Counted from the first letter of the stretch, positions 8,803-17,650 are shown. The stretch: DNA of 64,000 nt from Bacteroidaceae bacterium (GCA_017615245.1 JAGAAL010000049.1:1-64000); one strand, 5' to 3'. Numbers and translations are program-made. The notes: generated from the letters alone by a model not told the origin.

Positions 8803-11370
8803 TCACTTCACCATGATTTTTTTCCCGTCTACAATGTTCAGTCCTTTCTGCAAACGACTGATACGCTGACCCTGGAGGTTATAAAGCCCATCATATCTTC
8901 TCCCCATTGAGGGGGAGATTGAGAGGGGGCTGATTCCCGTTGGGTCGAAGGTAGGGTCGGTGATGGTCCGCTCATGGAAGAACCACTTCTGATAGTTGTC
9001 GGCTACTGCCCATGCTCCGTCACCCAAGCGGATGCGATAATCCCAATGATGTGCACGCTGTGCGTCCCCGTTCTTGTCGTCGAAGATATAGTCAGTATTA
9101 GCTACCACGCAGATGATTACCTCGTTTGCAGGGCGGTCGGTAAGGTCAATCTCCATTTTCCCGCAATAGACGGGCTGGCTGTAATAGGATGTGCCATCCT
9201 TGGTGCGATAACAGAGTTGTGCCATCATGTGGGTGTCTTCGGGACGGAACTCCACAACTGCCTTACTTGCTTTCGGGTCAACATGTATTGGGATGAAATT
9301 GGCACCGCTCCAGCCAGGATTGGTCAACGTGTCGGGTGCGAGCCATCCATTATTATCGTTTGGTACGGGACAGGCGTATGGAGTCATTCTCCATTTGCCG
9401 CAGTCAATCCAATAGGGTTCGTATTCCGGACCTATTGCGTTCCCGAACTGGTTGGAAGTTACGTTGCGATAGGATTTCGATCCGTAGCCAAAGTCGTAGA
9501 TGGCCATACGAGCACGGTATTGCAGGATGAGCAGACGCATGGCATCCTCGCCAATATAGTCACCTATACCTTCAAGTACCCGATAGTCGCAATAGCGCCA
9601 TATCCATGGCACACTACCGATGCCACAGAAGGCAGAAAGGATGGTAGGGAACGAGTTTCCGTACTGAGTGCCACCGAGAATATTGCGCCATGTGCAAATC
9701 TGTTTCCCTTCCTCATTGTAACGGTTTACGCCCTGTGCCTGTGGGCCTCCAAACGAGCCGTCCTGAAGCCATCCGGAATAGCACTCAATCGGCATGAACG
9801 GTGTGAGGAACGGACCTCCGTCGAGCCATCCGGCTTGTGCATCGTCGGATTCGACGGTGATGCCTGCGTCCTGTGCCTTGAGCTGTCCCATCTTGCTTTG
9901 TGCCCAGGTGTTGCCCGCTTCGTGGAACCATGATGAACCTTTCACACCAGGCATGTCGGCCAATGTGGCATGGATGCCTTCATGGACGAGTGCGTCCATC
10001 TGCCACTGGTTGTCACCAAAGTCCTTATCGGTACGGAAACGGCTAAAGGGATAATATGATGACCATACGCATGCCCAGGTTGCACCATCGGCCTGAGTGG
10101 CACTTTGGTAGCCACCCATCACGTCGGGAGCTGCATTATCGTTTGTCAGTCCAGAGCCGAATATGTAGATGATGGACTTGTATCCGCTTCGTGCGCTGAG
10201 GTCGGGTGGCCATCCCATTCTGTCGCGCAAGTATGCGAACTCCTGATCGAAATAGTCGACCATGTGCTTGGCTGCGGCATAGATGGTTGCGGAGTCTGTA
10301 CCTACTTCAGGATTGAGGTCATCGCCCCAAAAAGCGCTCCACCATTTGCCTACATATTGGTTGGCGGGTGCTGTCTTTCCGTTGGCGGTACGTTTGAAGA
10401 ACTGATGTACCTTCTGAGGCTCTTCCAACTGGGGGTATTCATCACGGAAGTCGTAACTAAATGTTGCAGTATGTTGAGTCCAGTCATACGGCTCACCCTG
10501 ATTTGCCTGCACATCTACAAAGTAATGGTATTCTTTCACTTCAACGCTACCGTCGGTGTGTGCGAAGCGTATTTTCAGTGTGTACATACCTCCGTCGTCA
10601 GGTGTAAGGTTGGAGAGTGTAAACTCAGGAAAGGTCTTGTAGCTACGGATGGTCTTTCCCTTGCTATTAAGCCATGAATAGTGTGCTGTACCAACCTGAG
10701 CGCCGGGGGTGGCTGAAAGGGTGACATCGTTTCCTGCAGTCACTTGGATGTAATTCCTGTTCTTCCACGTCTGCTGATTCTCTTTGACTTGCGGGGTTAC
10801 AATCCAACTGCCTGTATAGTCGGGCCGTCCGAAAGCCACTTTTCCCTCATTACTGCTAACTGTCTTGTCGGTTCCTCCCACCGTAATATTAAATACGTAG
10901 GTGAGGGTGTCGGTCTGTTCAGTGCAGATAAACGACTCCTTGACCGTGAAACGGTCGCCTTCGCTGACATTAGCAGCGGTGTTGTGCGAGATGAGGAATA
11001 TCCCTTCGGAATATTCCACCCGTATAGCACGTTTGTCGGTCTTGCTCGTTGCCATCCCCGAAGCGGCAAACCAATGTCCGAATCCGCTTTCGATAGTTCG
11101 TTGTGAATAGAATCCTTCTTTGCCGCTACTGGTATTGTAGGTGGCCACAAGCATCAGGATTCCCGCCATCATCTTGCTGTCGATAGCTTTTGAGTCAGCC
11201 AAACCATAAGCAGCTGCCAACATCTTTGTGTTGACGGCGAAATGTGTAGCTGGGGCATCAAACGGGCGGTTGACATCAACCGTGAATGTCGTGCGTCGTC
11301 CGGCTGCCGTGATACATAATGCTATGAAGAGCATCATTGTCATTGTAAATGTACGTCTTCTCATTTTCAT
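8803..11370 (-). CDS. Exported DUF4859/Ig-like protein with putative metalloprotease site
   Basis: The 855-residue protein has a signal peptide (about residues 1-24), an N-terminal DUF4859-like module (about 28-170) with GFGHWFAASG, an Ig-like strand-rich region (about 190-290) and a large domain of about 300-760. That domain contains VHEGIHATLADMPG with H463-E464-x-x-H467 and, 16 residues on, WFHEAGN (H483-E484). This is consistent with a zinc peptidase, but I do not recognise a named family. The C-terminus (LYNLQGQRIS ... IVDGKKIMVK) is the shared exoprotein tail. A GA-rich dispersed word (about 8895-8930) is translated just before it as TGISPLSISPSMGRR. It is the first gene after the operator-bearing promoter at 11417-11483. 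Confidence 0.75.
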   Translation of the reverse strand: MKMRRRTFTMTMMLFIALCITAAGRRTTFTVDVNRPFDAPATHFAVNTKMLAAAYGLADSKAIDSKMMAGILMLVATYNTSSGKEGFYSQRTIESGFGHWFAASGMATSKTDKRAIRVEYSEGIFLISHNTAANVSEGDRFTVKESFICTEQTDTLTYVFNITVGGTDKTVSSNEGKVAFGRPDYTGSWIVTPQVKENQQTWKNRNYIQVTAGNDVTLSATPGAQVGTAHYSWLNSKGKTIRSYKTFPEFTLSNLTPDDGGMYTLKIRFAHTDGSVEVKEYHYFVDVQANQGEPYDWTQHTATFSYDFRDEYPQLEEPQKVHQFFKRTANGKTAPANQYVGKWWSAFWGDDLNPEVGTDSATIYAAAKHMVDYFDQEFAYLRDRMGWPPDLSARSGYKSIIYIFGSGLTNDNAAPDVMGGYQSATQADGATWACVWSSYYPFSRFRTDKDFGDNQWQMDALVHEGIHATLADMPGVKGSSWFHEAGNTWAQSKMGQLKAQDAGITVESDDAQAGWLDGGPFLTPFMPIECYSGWLQDGSFGGPQAQGVNRYNEEGKQICTWRNILGGTQYGNSFPTILSAFCGIGSVPWIWRYCDYRVLEGIGDYIGEDAMRLLILQYRARMAIYDFGYGSKSYRNVTSNQFGNAIGPEYEPYWIDCGKWRMTPYACPVPNDNNGWLAPDTLTNPGWSGANFIPIHVDPKASKAVVEFRPEDTHMMAQLCYRTKDGTSYYSQPVYCGKMEIDLTDRPANEVIICVVANTDYIFDDKNGDAQRAHHWDYRIRLGDGAWAVADNYQKWFFHERTITDPTFDPTGISPLSISPSMGRRYDGLYNLQGQRISRLQKGLNIVDGKKIMVK

Positions 11371-11416
11371 CTTTGTATTTTATAAATTCTAATGTCTAAA
11401 GTCTGATTTACGGTTG

Positions 11417-11483
11417 CAAAGTTACTACTATTACGCATAAACGATGCAAGGTTTTTTGTTCATTTATCAATGTATTTTTGTTC
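11417..11483 (-). promoter_or_regulatory. Promoter and direct-repeat operator of the DUF4859 operon
   Basis: The minus-strand -7 box TAACTTTG lies at 11417-11424. Upstream on that strand are two GAACA half-sites (plus-strand TGTTC at 11457-11461 and 11479-11483), whose starts are 22 bp apart and are separated by an ATTGATAAA-like core. The proximal half-site begins 33 bp from the -7 box, exactly as at the GH127 promoter. No good -33 box is visible, which fits an activator-dependent promoter. The hybrid regulator's AraC domain is the natural candidate to bind here. Confidence 0.65.
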
Positions 11484-11512
11484 TTTGTCGCAAAATTCTA
11501 AGGTCTAAAGTC

Positions 11513-13570
11513 TCAGAACTTGTCTTCTGGATAGTATTCGTTATTGTAAACGCTGCGGGGACAGAGTTCGATGTAGTCGAATGTGAATTCGCCAGAGTGT
11601 CCCGTAGTTTCGAGTTTCTGCTGAATGCGCACATAATGCTCAGTGTGTCCGTCGCTGTGGAATCGTGTCCAGATGCGACGCATATATGGAAGTGGAGCAT
11701 CACGAAATGTTTGCATCTGTCCCGACCCGTCGGCACCCGGTGGCCACCCGAATGATGAAGGCCCTTTCATCAGATTGCGGTTTCGCAGTGCATGGTCGTA
11801 GGCGAGGATTGCTTCCTCGCTGCCCAGTTCGGCATCCGATCTCCATCCGATGCTCGAATCGCTGCCGTTCTTTCGCATGTCCATAGGGAGTCCGCAGGGA
11901 TGTCCGTCGAAATAGACTTGAATGATGCCACGCGAGGCGAAGTTGAGGCAGGTGTTGGTGCGAAACTCGTATTCACCTTCGGGAACGGGCGGCAACTTGA
12001 ACGTGAAGTCGAACATGCCCTGAATGGTTACTTCGTCGCCTTGATATAGACCGTAGTTGAGGTGACGGTTTCGTACATGTACATGTGTGAGTGAATTGTA
12101 TTTGAAGTTTCGGACGGTCCCAGGTTTGAAGGCGAGACATATGTTAGGATTGGTTTCGGGGTCGGCGCTAGTAACGTGGGTGGCATACTCACCGTTGTTG
12201 GCGCCTCCATTTCCGTTGACGTAATGTCCGCGTGCGCCGCTGTTCATGAAGTCGGGCGATAAGGTGGTGGCATCGATACGCATGCGTTCGTTGAATGTGA
12301 CTTCTTGGGTTTGACGGTCGTAAGCGATGATGTCGTCGATGTAGTGATATACACCGTTGAGGGCGGTCTGGTTGCGACCGGCTTCACTCGGTGGGAGGAT
12401 GCGTGCCCCGCGCACGAATACACCCCGGCTGTCGGCACGTGCCTGTACGCCTCGGCGATTGATGTAACGGCCTGACTGTGTGCCCGAAGGATAGGATATC
12501 TTCATGATGGAATAGGGCATCATGGTCTCGTACCAGTCGACCACATCAGCCTGACGGCGGTTGTACATGGATGATGCACAGAGATTGTCGGGGGTGAGCT
12601 GGTTGTAGGCACCCATGTGAGCGAACAGGTGGTACGACACGAAGCGGTTGAGGGAGTTGCGGCGATCGGTCGGATCGGTCACGTTGGCATCTTCAGGATA
12701 GACGTCATCATAGATGCGTTTAGCATATGCCTTCAGGTCGTCAAGTGTGTAGATGCCGTGGCGGGCATAGATGCTGTCGGGTTCGACAAATGCCGTATAG
12801 CGATAATATCGGTTCTTCATATATCGGATGTTGTCGTACTCCTGAGCCACGAACGTGGTATAGCCCGATTCGACTGAGTCGATGCTGATGGTGTATGAGT
12901 CATCCTTATACCGCTGAAGGGAATCGTCCATATGTGTGAACCTCAAGGCTTCGACAAAAAGACGTGCGATGGTGTCTTGTGTCAGCAGTCCCGGTAGCGT
13001 TCGGCTCGAGGGGTCAATGACGCGGTTAAGAGTGTGTACCACTCCGTTGGCAACAGAATCGTCGAATGTCACGATACATGCCGAACTGTTAATATAGTAT
13101 GCTATCCGTATTTCTCCGGGATGTGAGATCAGATCGCTGTCGCATGTGACGGTGAGATAATGGTCGACCATATTGGTGATGGGAAGGGTCACATCGCCGA
13201 ACTGGTTGGTGTAGAACGATTGGGAAAGCAGGTGGGTTCCGGCAAGCGTGTCGCAGTCGGCTGGCGAGAGCTGGTCGACGGAAGTCAGTCCGCGTGAGGC
13301 GAGATATTCATCAACGGCGGCGTTCGTCGGCGCAAACACAGTATAGGTGCCGTAGGTGCCCAGAAGGTCGAGGCTGATACGGGTAGAACGTTGTATTACA
13401 GCTACAAACTCGGAGAACTGGGAAGGGCGGTTTGCCAGATAGGCGGCTGCCGTCTCTTGTTGTGTCGTATACATGTATTCTGTATCAGGTGTGTCGTTAC
13501 ACGAAGTGAAGGCAATCAGTATAGTGATAATTACGATGGCGAACGTCACGTGTGATTGTATCGGTCTCAT
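11513..13570 (-). CDS. Fasciclin-domain lipoprotein
   Basis: The 685-residue protein has a lipoprotein signal with the lipobox IAFTSC (Cys24) followed by NDTPD. A fasciclin (FAS1) domain is clear at about residues 40-170 (TYTVFAPTNAAVDEYL, and later GVVHTLNRVI); a second diverged FAS1-like unit may span about 185-450. The C-terminal 230 residues look beta-rich and may bind carbohydrate, but no family is recognised. FAS1 domains mediate adhesion or polymer binding. The gene starts 11 bases after the GH127 stop, so it is co-transcribed with it. The combination suggests a surface protein that helps hold the substrate the GH127 enzyme cuts. Confidence 0.85.
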   Translation of the reverse strand: MRPIQSHVTFAIVIITILIAFTSCNDTPDTEYMYTTQQETAAAYLANRPSQFSEFVAVIQRSTRISLDLLGTYGTYTVFAPTNAAVDEYLASRGLTSVDQLSPADCDTLAGTHLLSQSFYTNQFGDVTLPITNMVDHYLTVTCDSDLISHPGEIRIAYYINSSACIVTFDDSVANGVVHTLNRVIDPSSRTLPGLLTQDTIARLFVEALRFTHMDDSLQRYKDDSYTISIDSVESGYTTFVAQEYDNIRYMKNRYYRYTAFVEPDSIYARHGIYTLDDLKAYAKRIYDDVYPEDANVTDPTDRRNSLNRFVSYHLFAHMGAYNQLTPDNLCASSMYNRRQADVVDWYETMMPYSIMKISYPSGTQSGRYINRRGVQARADSRGVFVRGARILPPSEAGRNQTALNGVYHYIDDIIAYDRQTQEVTFNERMRIDATTLSPDFMNSGARGHYVNGNGGANNGEYATHVTSADPETNPNICLAFKPGTVRNFKYNSLTHVHVRNRHLNYGLYQGDEVTIQGMFDFTFKLPPVPEGEYEFRTNTCLNFASRGIIQVYFDGHPCGLPMDMRKNGSDSSIGWRSDAELGSEEAILAYDHALRNRNLMKGPSSFGWPPGADGSGQMQTFRDAPLPYMRRIWTRFHSDGHTEHYVRIQQKLETTGHSGEFTFDYIELCPRSVYNNEYYPEDKF

Positions 13571-13581
13571 GTTATTTGTAA

Positions 13582-15981
13582 TTATGCATGGATTGTTACA
13601 TCAATTTCAAACACGATGCGACGGGCTTCCTTGTCGGTGCGGCTGCGAAGTGTCAGGGCTTGGCGTATGAGGAATCGGTCGCCTGGATGACATGAGTTGG
13701 GGAACTGGCCTATACTCAGATATATACGGTTGTCGAGATGCAGTTCGGAGAAGATTTTACATCCACTTACAGCCCATCCACAGGTGTGACCGTCACTGTT
13801 GAACCAATGTCCGGGTACTGTGGCTGTACTCTCAATATCAGCTTGCCCGTCGGGATTGATGGCAGAATACACGACACGCGACCCCATCCATGCGCTTAGT
13901 TCCTGATCGCTGATGCCGAGGAACTCGAGTATCCGGCGCTTGGGCAATTCGACGGTCTCCTTAGGAGAATAGTCTTTCCGTGGTTCCATCTCGACATGGA
14001 ACTTCAGGGTGTCGTTGATGCTGATGATGCCCATCGCTCCCTTCTGGGTGTTCATGTTGTCGGGAATCCATACTTTCATGCCCTGGTCGCCACGGTTGCA
14101 CCATGCATAGTAGGGTATTAAGTTGAGAGTTGAGTGTTGAGAGTTGAGAGTTAACTTTATCAGACCATTCAACTCATTAGCCCATTCTGTTTGCGCTGTA
14201 GCTTGTCGGGGGTTGAGGATGAGGTCGGAAATACGGTCGGTGTTGTCAATCTGTTCCATGCAATAGACGATGGGACCACGCTCGACACTCACCTTCCCCT
14301 CGTCGTCGACCACATTCTCGTGACTTTTCACATAATGGACATCCATAGGCAGCTCAAAATCAACACGGTCGCCACGCTTCCATGCGCGTTCGATGGCCAT
14401 ATAGCCTGCTTGCATCGAATAGTCGACGGGCACACCGTTGACCATCAGACGGACCGTTCCCTTCTGTTTTGCATTGTCATACACATACAGGTCGCTCGGA
14501 ACAGGACGGTTGTCTGCCCAGCCTGGCAGACGCAGCATCAATGTGAACGGGCGGTTCTGTTTCATGGCCCGTTCGACCGTCAGACGGATATGCCCGTCCC
14601 AGGGATAGTCAGTTTCTTGCCGCAAGGTGATATGCTCTTTCCCCAATTCGATGTCGGCTGTACTTTGGGCATACAGGTTGACATATACCTTATTATCCTG
14701 ATGCGCATACATGTATCCGCCGACCGATGCGACAAAGCGGCACAGGTTGCTCGGACAGCATGCACAACCGAACCACTCACTACGTCGGCGTCCTCCGTTT
14801 GACTCGAGAGGGTTGGGGTAAAAGAAATGGTCGCCCGAAAGGCTGATGCCGCTCAGCACTCCGTTATAGAGCGAGCGCTCCAACACGTCGTAGTATTTTG
14901 AGTCGCCATGATAGAGGAACATACGCCAATTCCAATACACGTTGGCAATCGCTGCACAGGTTTCGCAGTAGGCGTTTTTGTTCGGAAGATAGTAGTTGGC
15001 TCCGAAAGCTTCGCCTCCGCTCATGGCACCAATACCGCCTGTGATATAGAGTTTCTTTTCCACCACATTGTCCCAGATGGTGTTGATGGTGTTGATATAG
15101 TCCTGATTGCCAGTCATGGCTGCCACGTCGGCTATTCCACAGTACATGTATGCGGCACGTACGGCGTGACCGACGGCTTCTGTCTGACGTACAACGGGCA
15201 GATGGGTTTGGGAATATTCGGAACGGCCAATGCCGCGGTCACCTCGCAGGTCAAGGAAATACTTGGACAGATCAAGGTACTCACGCTTGCCTGTGATGCG
15301 ATAGAGCTTCACCAGTCCCGACTCGATAATCTGATGTCCCGGCTCGTATGGCAGACGGCCTACGAGGAAGTCCTTCACCAGCAGATCGGCATTCTTCAGC
15401 GCCACATTGAGGAGGGTACGCTTCCCAGTAGCCACATAATGAGCAGCTGCGGCCTCATAGAGATGTCCCATATTGTAAAGCTCATGACTGAGGTCGGGCG
15501 CGTTCTTCCAACGTTCCACATTCACCCACGGATGCAGTTTTCCTGGTTCGGCAGCCGTGCGGGCTGTGTAGAGATAACCATCTGGCTCCTGAGCCTTCGC
15601 AATATAACTGATAATTTCATCCAACTCTGCCTCTAATTTCTTGTTAGGGATGTTCTGTAACGAATATGACAAACCCTCCAGAATCTTGAACACATCAGAG
15701 TCGTCAAAGGGATTCTCTGTGCTGAAATAACCCTCCATCAAGCCCCCTGCCTTCTTGAAGTTGTCAATACGACCGGTATCCCAGCATTGTTTCAATGCAA
15801 TAGGGATGGTCACTTCCTGATTCTGACGGATTCGCGGAAGCCAGAATCGGTCGTTGAAACGTACATGATTGAAGGTGACATTCGTGATGGGGTAGTCAGC
15901 CGCCTGTTGCGACATGACCTGCTGTGTAATCATCGTTGACATCGACAGCGCAATTGTAGTAATGAATAGTAGTCTTTTCAT
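13582..15981 (-). CDS. Glycoside hydrolase family 127 protein, probable beta-L-arabinofuranosidase
   Basis: The 799-residue protein has a signal peptide (to about residue 25) and a GH127 (formerly DUF1680) (alpha/alpha)6 barrel over about 30-640. The zinc-bound cysteine catalytic set of this family is intact: YCETC gives C339, E340 and C342, and FGCACCPSN gives C406, C408 and C409. The E-x-C and adjacent Cys-Cys pairs match the zinc ligands and nucleophile known from HypBA1. The C-terminal part (about 660-799) is a beta domain, possibly DUF4986-like. GH127 members release beta-L-arabinofuranose from plant glycoproteins or pectin. An in-frame word at 14113-14160 encodes TLNSQHSTLNLIP and looks like a dispersed-repeat insertion. 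The gene leads a two-gene operon with the fasciclin lipoprotein. Confidence 0.93.
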   Translation of the reverse strand: MKRLLFITTIALSMSTMITQQVMSQQAADYPITNVTFNHVRFNDRFWLPRIRQNQEVTIPIALKQCWDTGRIDNFKKAGGLMEGYFSTENPFDDSDVFKILEGLSYSLQNIPNKKLEAELDEIISYIAKAQEPDGYLYTARTAAEPGKLHPWVNVERWKNAPDLSHELYNMGHLYEAAAAHYVATGKRTLLNVALKNADLLVKDFLVGRLPYEPGHQIIESGLVKLYRITGKREYLDLSKYFLDLRGDRGIGRSEYSQTHLPVVRQTEAVGHAVRAAYMYCGIADVAAMTGNQDYINTINTIWDNVVEKKLYITGGIGAMSGGEAFGANYYLPNKNAYCETCAAIANVYWNWRMFLYHGDSKYYDVLERSLYNGVLSGISLSGDHFFYPNPLESNGGRRRSEWFGCACCPSNLCRFVASVGGYMYAHQDNKVYVNLYAQSTADIELGKEHITLRQETDYPWDGHIRLTVERAMKQNRPFTLMLRLPGWADNRPVPSDLYVYDNAKQKGTVRLMVNGVPVDYSMQAGYMAIERAWKRGDRVDFELPMDVHYVKSHENVVDDEGKVSVERGPIVYCMEQIDNTDRISDLILNPRQATAQTEWANELNGLIKLTLNSQHSTLNLIPYYAWCNRGDQGMKVWIPDNMNTQKGAMGIISINDTLKFHVEMEPRKDYSPKETVELPKRRILEFLGISDQELSAWMGSRVVYSAINPDGQADIESTATVPGHWFNSDGHTCGWAVSGCKIFSELHLDNRIYLSIGQFPNSCHPGDRFLIRQALTLRSRTDKEARRIVFEIDVTIHA

Positions 15982-16055
15982 CTTCTGTTAATAGTTTGAC
16001 AAACGGCTAAGGTCTAAAGTCTAGAGTCTGAAGCCTAAAGCCTGATTTTCGGTTG

Positions 16056-16063
16056 CAAAGTTA
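16056..16063 (-). promoter_or_regulatory. Promoter -7 element of the GH127 operon
   Basis: Minus-strand TAACTTTG sits 75 bases before the GH127 start codon. The sequence downstream on the transcript (GCAACCG, AAATCAG, CTTTAG) is also found in the leader of the DUF4859 operon at 11.4 kb. No good -33 box is present; the two operators lie directly upstream. Confidence 0.7.
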
Positions 16064-16093
16064 CGCGATAAAACAGGATGAAAAGACGTGATA

Positions 16094-16127
16094 TTTGTTC
16101 GTTTATCAATGGTTTTCTGTTCATGGC
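16094..16127 (-). promoter_or_regulatory. Proximal direct-repeat operator of the GH127 operon
   Basis: Two plus-strand TGTTC words at 16096-16100 and 16118-16122 have starts 22 bp apart, with TTTATCAATGG between them. The proximal one begins 33 bp from the -7 box, the same distance as in the DUF4859 promoter. Tandem half-sites two helical turns apart are typical of AraC-family binding. Confidence 0.65.
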
Positions 16128-16143
16128 CTAAAATGTGCAAGGC

Positions 16144-16180
16144 TTTTTATTCATCCATGATTGGTTTTCTGTTCATCGCC
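16144..16180 (-). promoter_or_regulatory. Distal direct-repeat operator of the GH127 operon
   Basis: A second copy of the site: TATTC at 16148-16152 and TGTTC at 16170-16174, again with starts 22 bp apart and with GGTTTTCTGTTCATcGCC matching the proximal copy. It is centred 52 bp from the proximal site, about five helical turns. Confidence 0.6.
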
Positions 16181-16233
16181 GAAAAAAAGTATAACTGAAA
16201 CATATTATTTCTGCTATTTCTACCCATCTAAGT

Positions 16234-16305
16234 AGCAAATCTCAAGGTCCTGTTTTTATACCCCCCTTAGTAAAATGTAAAAATTGAAAAATTGAAAAAT
16301 GTAAG
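16234..16305 (+). repeat. AT-rich intergenic module, copy 2
   Basis: Matches 1060-1132 in the same order of words: AGCAAATCTC, GGTCC, TTTTTATA, CCCCTTAGTAAAATGTAAAAA, AAATGTAAGT. It lies in the 433-base gap between the GH127 and btuF genes, which otherwise holds the GH127 promoter, its two operators and the hairpin at 16333-16367. Confidence 0.7.
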
Positions 16306-16332
16306 TCCTGAAGGGGAATATCGTGTGCAATG

Positions 16333-16367
16333 AAAGGGGACTGCCCAGTGTGTGAGGCAGCCCCTTT
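16333..16367 (-). terminator. Hairpin after the btu operon
   Basis: AAAGGGG..CTGCC and its complement form a stem with one bulge and a loop of about 10 bases, 48 bases after the btuF stop. There is no clear T-run on the minus strand, so termination is likely but not certain. Confidence 0.5.
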
Positions 16368-16414
16368 GGTAATTTGTTAAACTTTAACTGAATAATTGTT
16401 AGGGAAACCGTATC

Positions 16415-17650
16415 TTACTCTAACGGTTTATAGTATTTGAGTTGATGGTCGGGTAGCAACTGAGGGTGGAACATGCGAATCATGTCACGGAGATGACGCT
16501 CGGGATGGTAGGGTAGGTCATTGTAGAAATGTACATAACTGAGGTTGCACCCATAGACCCGCTTCTCTTTGAAGGCTTTCATCTGCGGATAGAGGGGTGA
16601 CTCGCTGGCGAGTTCCTGATAGGTTTTATCGCCTGCTGAATTGGTGTACTTCATGAACCACACATCGGCATCCTGACTCTCTGCAAATACGGTCTCGGGT
16701 GCGAGTGCTAAGGAACCGCTTTCTTTTCTTTCTTTAAAGATATAATCGCCTCCTGCATCGGCAATTAGGCGTCCCATGGTGCTACGCCCTCCAGGAACGT
16801 ACCAGGTGGAGCCTGTGATGAGGTCGCTGATGACGCGGGGGGCCTGTGAAGAGGTTAGAGGTGAGAGGTTAGAGGTGAGTGAGCGCTCAACACTTTCCTT
16901 TAGGTTGTTGTAGGCGGTCTCGACTTCATGGAACAGACTGTCGGCTTCCTCGGCTTTTCCATAGAGCAGACCGTAGAATTTCATCCATTCGGCTCGTCCA
17001 AGGGGAGAGGTCTCCATGTAGTCGGCACACTCAACGATAGGAATTCCTGTTGTCTCGATAAGTCCGTAGCCTCCGCTGTTTTCAAAGGGGGAGAGCAGGA
17101 TGGCATCGGGGTGGATGTCGATGAGTGCTTCGATATTCGGGGCGAGGCTGTTGCCGAGATTGGTGATGCGGCCTGCACGGTAGGCTGATAGGATATGCTC
17201 GTTGGTGAAATACTCGACTTCGCACACCGCACGGATCTGGTCGGCTGCTCCGAGTTCATCGATGATGCTACCGTGTACACCCGAATAAACAGCTGAGCGG
17301 GTGAGTGGGATGGTGATAGTAGTATAGCCCCCCTCCAGCTCCTCCGAGGGGGAGTGCTCTCTAACCTCTAACCTCTCACCTCTCACCTCTTCGTGGGTAG
17401 GCCGTGGAACCAAAATATAGGTATGGAGTATCTCGCCTTTCTTCCAGGGGTTGGCAAGGTCGACACGGGTATAACCCTCGTAATGAACAATGTAGATGTT
17501 TTCTGCATATTTCATCGCGACGGTATCGCCATGTTGCGCAGTATCACTCACCTTACCTTGATGGCAGGAAAGGAAAAGTGTCAGGAGTGCCATTATGGCA
17601 AAGACGGCAGCTCCTGACACGTCAGAAAAAAACTTTATTTTATTTTTCAC
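16415..17650 (-). CDS. btuF: Cobalamin-binding ABC transporter substrate-binding lipoprotein (BtuF-like)
   Basis: The 411-residue protein is a lipoprotein (lipobox FLSC, about Cys29) of the TroA/BtuF-type periplasmic binding superfamily with a helical backbone. Typical stretches are SIIDELGAADQIRAVC, NIEALIDIHPDAILLSP and GGRSTMGRLIADAGGDYIF. It would hand B12 from the outer-membrane receptor to an inner-membrane BtuCD permease, which is not in this window. The residue after the lipid Cys is not acidic, so a periplasm-facing location is likely. It begins with GTG, overlapping the btuG stop by four bases (GTGA). Two in-frame repeat-like inserts are translated: at about 17325-17400 (EVRGERLEVREHSPSEELEGG) and 16855-16880 (LTSNLSPLTS). 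Confidence 0.88.
   Translation of the reverse strand: MKNKIKFFSDVSGAAVFAIMALLTLFLSCHQGKVSDTAQHGDTVAMKYAENIYIVHYEGYTRVDLANPWKKGEILHTYILVPRPTHEEVRGERLEVREHSPSEELEGGYTTITIPLTRSAVYSGVHGSIIDELGAADQIRAVCEVEYFTNEHILSAYRAGRITNLGNSLAPNIEALIDIHPDAILLSPFENSGGYGLIETTGIPIVECADYMETSPLGRAEWMKFYGLLYGKAEEADSLFHEVETAYNNLKESVERSLTSNLSPLTSSQAPRVISDLITGSTWYVPGGRSTMGRLIADAGGDYIFKERKESGSLALAPETVFAESQDADVWFMKYTNSAGDKTYQELASESPLYPQMKAFKEKRVYGCNLSYVHFYNDLPYHPERHLRDMIRMFHPQLLPDHQLKYYKPLE

Noticed and set aside
14908..15636. A 242-codon plus-strand open frame
   Set aside because: It is antisense to the GH127 gene, whose catalytic residues are intact.
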